A stretch of DNA of 64,000 nucleotides from Maribacter sedimenticola (lineage in GTDB: Bacteria; Bacteroidota; Bacteroidia; Flavobacteriales; Flavobacteriaceae): NCBI RefSeq assembly GCF_900188415.1, contig NZ_FZNV01000001.1, positions 647,501 through 711,500 of the forward strand. Reading direction: 5' to 3'. The notes under the pieces are model-generated. The model had not been told where the DNA came from. It did no database searches and was given only the letters and a program-made list of their open reading frames with translations. This document shows positions 63,501 through 64,000 of the stretch, one piece after another. Position 1 is the first letter of the stretch, and each line of letters begins with the position of its first letter. Position numbers and translations under genes: made by a program.

Positions 63501-64000
63501 GTTAACTGCGTTTCCTGAGTTTAACGAACAATTTGTACAGCGAACGAACAAGCAATTGAATATTACGGCTACCGCCCAGCCCACTAGGGATATCACAATA
63601 GATCTTGTGGCAGATAGACAGTATTCCAATAGCTATCAGGAGAATTTCAATGTAGAAGATCAAGAGTATAAGATTCAATTGGGCAATACCTATGGCAGTT
63701 TTAGTATTTCTACTATGATGATAGGTACGGCCTTTGGAAGGAGCGATGAATTTGATTCTGCTAATTTTGAGCAGTTCAAGGAAAATAGACTTACCATAGC
63801 CAATAGGTTGGCATTGGAGAATAATATACCCTTAAATGCCAATGGCGAATTTCCGGAAGGCTATGGAAAAACACAGCAAAATGTTCTGTTGCCCGCATTT
63901 TTTGCGGCCTACACGGGTCAAGATGCCGGTCGTGTTAATTTAGACACGTTTAGGGATATACCAATTCCAAATTGGAGCATTAAGTATACCGGATTAATGA
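57514..64000 (+). CDS. sprA: T9SS outer-membrane translocon / gliding motility protein SprA (partial, 3' end outside window)
   Basis: The frame is open from a TAA at 57505 to the right edge, about 2162 codons; full SprA is about 2400. It begins at ATT 57514, followed by a good signal peptide (KNLKTSFKYIFLFFAFFG, cleaved after SAFGQ). No ATG, GTG or TTG occurs in frame before the signal peptide. Typical SprA segments are SFDFDQRISLSMLGKIGERL, VNANYDTEATFDFQNIVKLD, GNVNMPLNSSLIQGAQSLFG, FEGAQALIDIRASLGWT and, at the edge, IPIPNWSIKYTGLM. SprA is the very large barrel through which T9SS substrates cross the outer membrane, and is essential for gliding. Confidence 0.96.
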   Translation, partial: MKNLKTSFKYIFLFFAFFGSITSAFGQETEEQEIDSVKTGFDLGRILIENPDSIVSKYIYDPKLDRYIYNESVGDFNIGYPIILTPEQYFALIEKEGIKSYFKEKSDAYSGKKAGSEEARKNLLPNFYVNNNFFTSIFGGNTIEIIPQGSVAMDLGVIWQKNDNPSLSPRNRTNLSFDFDQRISLSMLGKIGERLQVNANYDTEATFDFQNIVKLDYTPTEDDIIQSIEVGNVNMPLNSSLIQGAQSLFGVKTKLQFGKTSVTAVFSEQRSQNNTVVAQGGGTLNEFSLTALDYDENRHFFLAHYFRDNYDRALETYPYIQSQVQITRIEVWVTNRSQQTLNVRNVVAIQDLGEAEAGNTRIAQNGGGGGFFDGSLNVRPRNSANDYDPALISSGGGALNENIREIATVESGFDIPGYSVNQGFDYAILENARKLEQGRDFEFNSQLGYISLNQRLSNDEVLGVAFQYTYQGEVYQVGEFANGGLEATTISQGANPIIENNTLILKLLKSNITNISDPIWDLMMKNIYATGAFRLSEEDFKLNILYSDPTPRNYITPVEEGPGSGWPEGLEERILLSVFNLDRLNVYNDIQPGGDGFFDFVPGQTIDIQGGRIIFTKVEPFGEFLFQELENGNSASYGDETSYNANQEKYVFKDMYELTKAAALQDPEKNKFLLKGKYKSEGSNGIPIGAFNVPRGSVRVTAGGRQLQEGIDYTVNYQAGTVQILDPSLEASNVPINISVENNAVFGQQTRRFTGVNVEHQFTDKFVLGATLLNLNERPLTQKSNFGVEPVNNTIFGLNGNFSTEVPWLTRMVNKLPNIDTDVPSNVSIRAEMAMLKPNSPKNANFEGETTTYLDDFEGAQALIDIRASLGWTISSTPLEFGNGGQLYGTSPEDPDNLLNGYGRAKLAWYTIDPIFYTNQRPSGISDDDISINPTRRVFIDEVFPQTDVAQGQTQVQGTLDMVYYPTTKGPYNNNPSFESELPTDKWGGMMRALSSTDFEQSNVEFVQFWVMDPYVDGISTGSGELVINLGNISEDILRDGKKQYENGLPGVDSNDFVAPTAWGEVPATQSLVYAFDASEQNRNLQDIGYDGLNDINEADIFTNNGGDDPALDNYRYYLNREGSILERYVDFNSPDGNSPVEVTNTNRGSTTLPDVEDIDRDLTMNTVNSYYEYRIPIKPNTTINDKYVTDIREGTASGNRIPNGDEVSYRWIQYKIPLSDFTDAVGGITDFRSISFMRMYMTGFNSPTVLRFATLDLVRGDWRTYTKSLQDPDIDNNPADDGTSLDVNTVNIEENSNRSPIPYVLPPGVVREQLNNNNTIIRQNEQSLSLLVENLEAQDARGVFKNLNIDIRQYEQLKMFMHAEKIVDSDYADTSTPLVGFLRIGTDFSQNYYQMELPLQFTPFGAVADTEIWPEINELTVALSDLNKVKSLWITGGELNEMRFFEIENGEVVPVDEFDVRTPGKVRIGIKGNPSLGSIRSIMVGVKNQDILPARGEVWFNELRLAGLDNNGGWAAVASVDANIADFANISATGSTSTSGFGSIDQMPNERAREDAISYDVVTNVNVGQLLPKKWGIQIPFNYGISEQVITPEFDPVYDDLKLDDLIDAAPDQETADEIREQAEDYTKRTSINVIGLRKDRGDEADANFYDIENFTFNYSYNETDHRDFEIAQLRDQSVNTGFVYNHSFEPVEVAPFAKKDSLFTGKYLQWLKDLNLNLLPSTIGVNSNINRQFNAQRFRDVREEGVDRLELPELQQRNYLFNWQYAINYNLTKSLRLNLTGSNNNIIRNYFNEDEPEDSFNRIDNTLGLWDGFFDVGEPNRHSQQMQLNYEVPFAKIPALDFINTQYTYTSNFDWQRGGDAVRQVVGSDINTVQNANTHTITSSLTLQKFYDMIGLKKRSAPKAAAAGPIRRDKAGVPSEDQEKIKGKTSDFFNTVVDVVTMVKRLNLNYSENNGTVLPGYTQSVGFIGTARPSVGFIFGSQADVRFEAARNGWLTAFPEFNEQFVQRTNKQLNITATAQPTRDITIDLVADRQYSNSYQENFNVEDQEYKIQLGNTYGSFSISTMMIGTAFGRSDEFDSANFEQFKENRLTIANRLALENNIPLNANGEFPEGYGKTQQNVLLPAFFAAYTGQDAGRVNLDTFRDIPIPNWSIKYTGLM

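Overview
The window comes from the chromosome of an aerobic flavobacterium (Bacteroidota, probably a marine Flavobacteriaceae). The evidence is Alternative Complex III fused in one operon with an aa3 oxidase, the type IX secretion/gliding translocon SprA, proteins with T9SS sorting domains, DUF4249/TonB-receptor pairing, and promoters of the Bacteroidota type (TTTG, 17-19 bp, TAnnTTTG) ahead of several genes. DNA is AT-rich and coding density is very high. No insertion sequence, prophage, CRISPR array or integron was seen, and no gap without a gene exceeds about 240 bp.

Layout. 1-2.2 kb: rplM-rpsI, a terminator, then rpsB running off the left edge (all minus). 2.3-9.3 kb: cell-envelope genes on the plus strand: a CBM9-like/DUF5916 outer-membrane protein, a lipocalin-like lipoprotein, and a DUF4249 lipoprotein overlapping its TonB-dependent receptor. 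9.3-14.4 kb (minus): a surface-protein operon of a 1341-residue LRR/Ig/thrombospondin-3/T9SS protein, a two-FN3 lipoprotein and a tiny protein that is only signal peptide plus T9SS sorting domain. 14.5-24.2 kb: polA, a glycosylasparaginase, cutC, a membrane metallophosphoesterase, a thioredoxin-fold protein without CXXC, and a DUF2723 membrane protein. 24.4-29 kb: tRNA-Gln, an orphan small membrane protein, a cation/proton antiporter and an MG2-plus-TonB-plug protein without a barrel. 29-33.6 kb: rimP-nusA-infB, preceded by a promoter -7 element and a terminator-like hairpin. 33.6-46 kb: a SPOR protein and the respiratory operon actABCDEF-coxBA. 46-49.2 kb: a GIN-domain protein and an acyl-CoA oxidase-like enzyme. 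49.3-64 kb: ruvB-queG, a sucrose module (sucrose phosphorylase plus SLC45-like permease), a frameshifted malic enzyme (maeB), ruvA, and sprA running off the right edge.

How the genes fit together. The act-cox block oxidises menaquinol and passes electrons through bound c-type hemes to the aa3 oxidase. SprA is the outer-membrane pore of the T9SS; the LRR protein and the mini sorting-domain protein in the same window look like substrates of that machine. The sucrose pair suggests import of intact sucrose and its phosphorolysis to glucose-1-phosphate and fructose, sparing ATP.

The points most worth a second look are the stand-alone T9SS sorting-domain protein in the LRR operon; the apparent ATT start codon of sprA; the one-base insertion in maeB; the possible attenuator ahead of rimP-nusA-infB; helix-hairpin-helix tails on both ribosomal protein S2 and ActC; the barrel-less MG2/plug protein; and the sucrose module sitting among housekeeping genes. 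I see no clear wholly new multi-gene system; the LRR operon is the best candidate for an undescribed surface apparatus.
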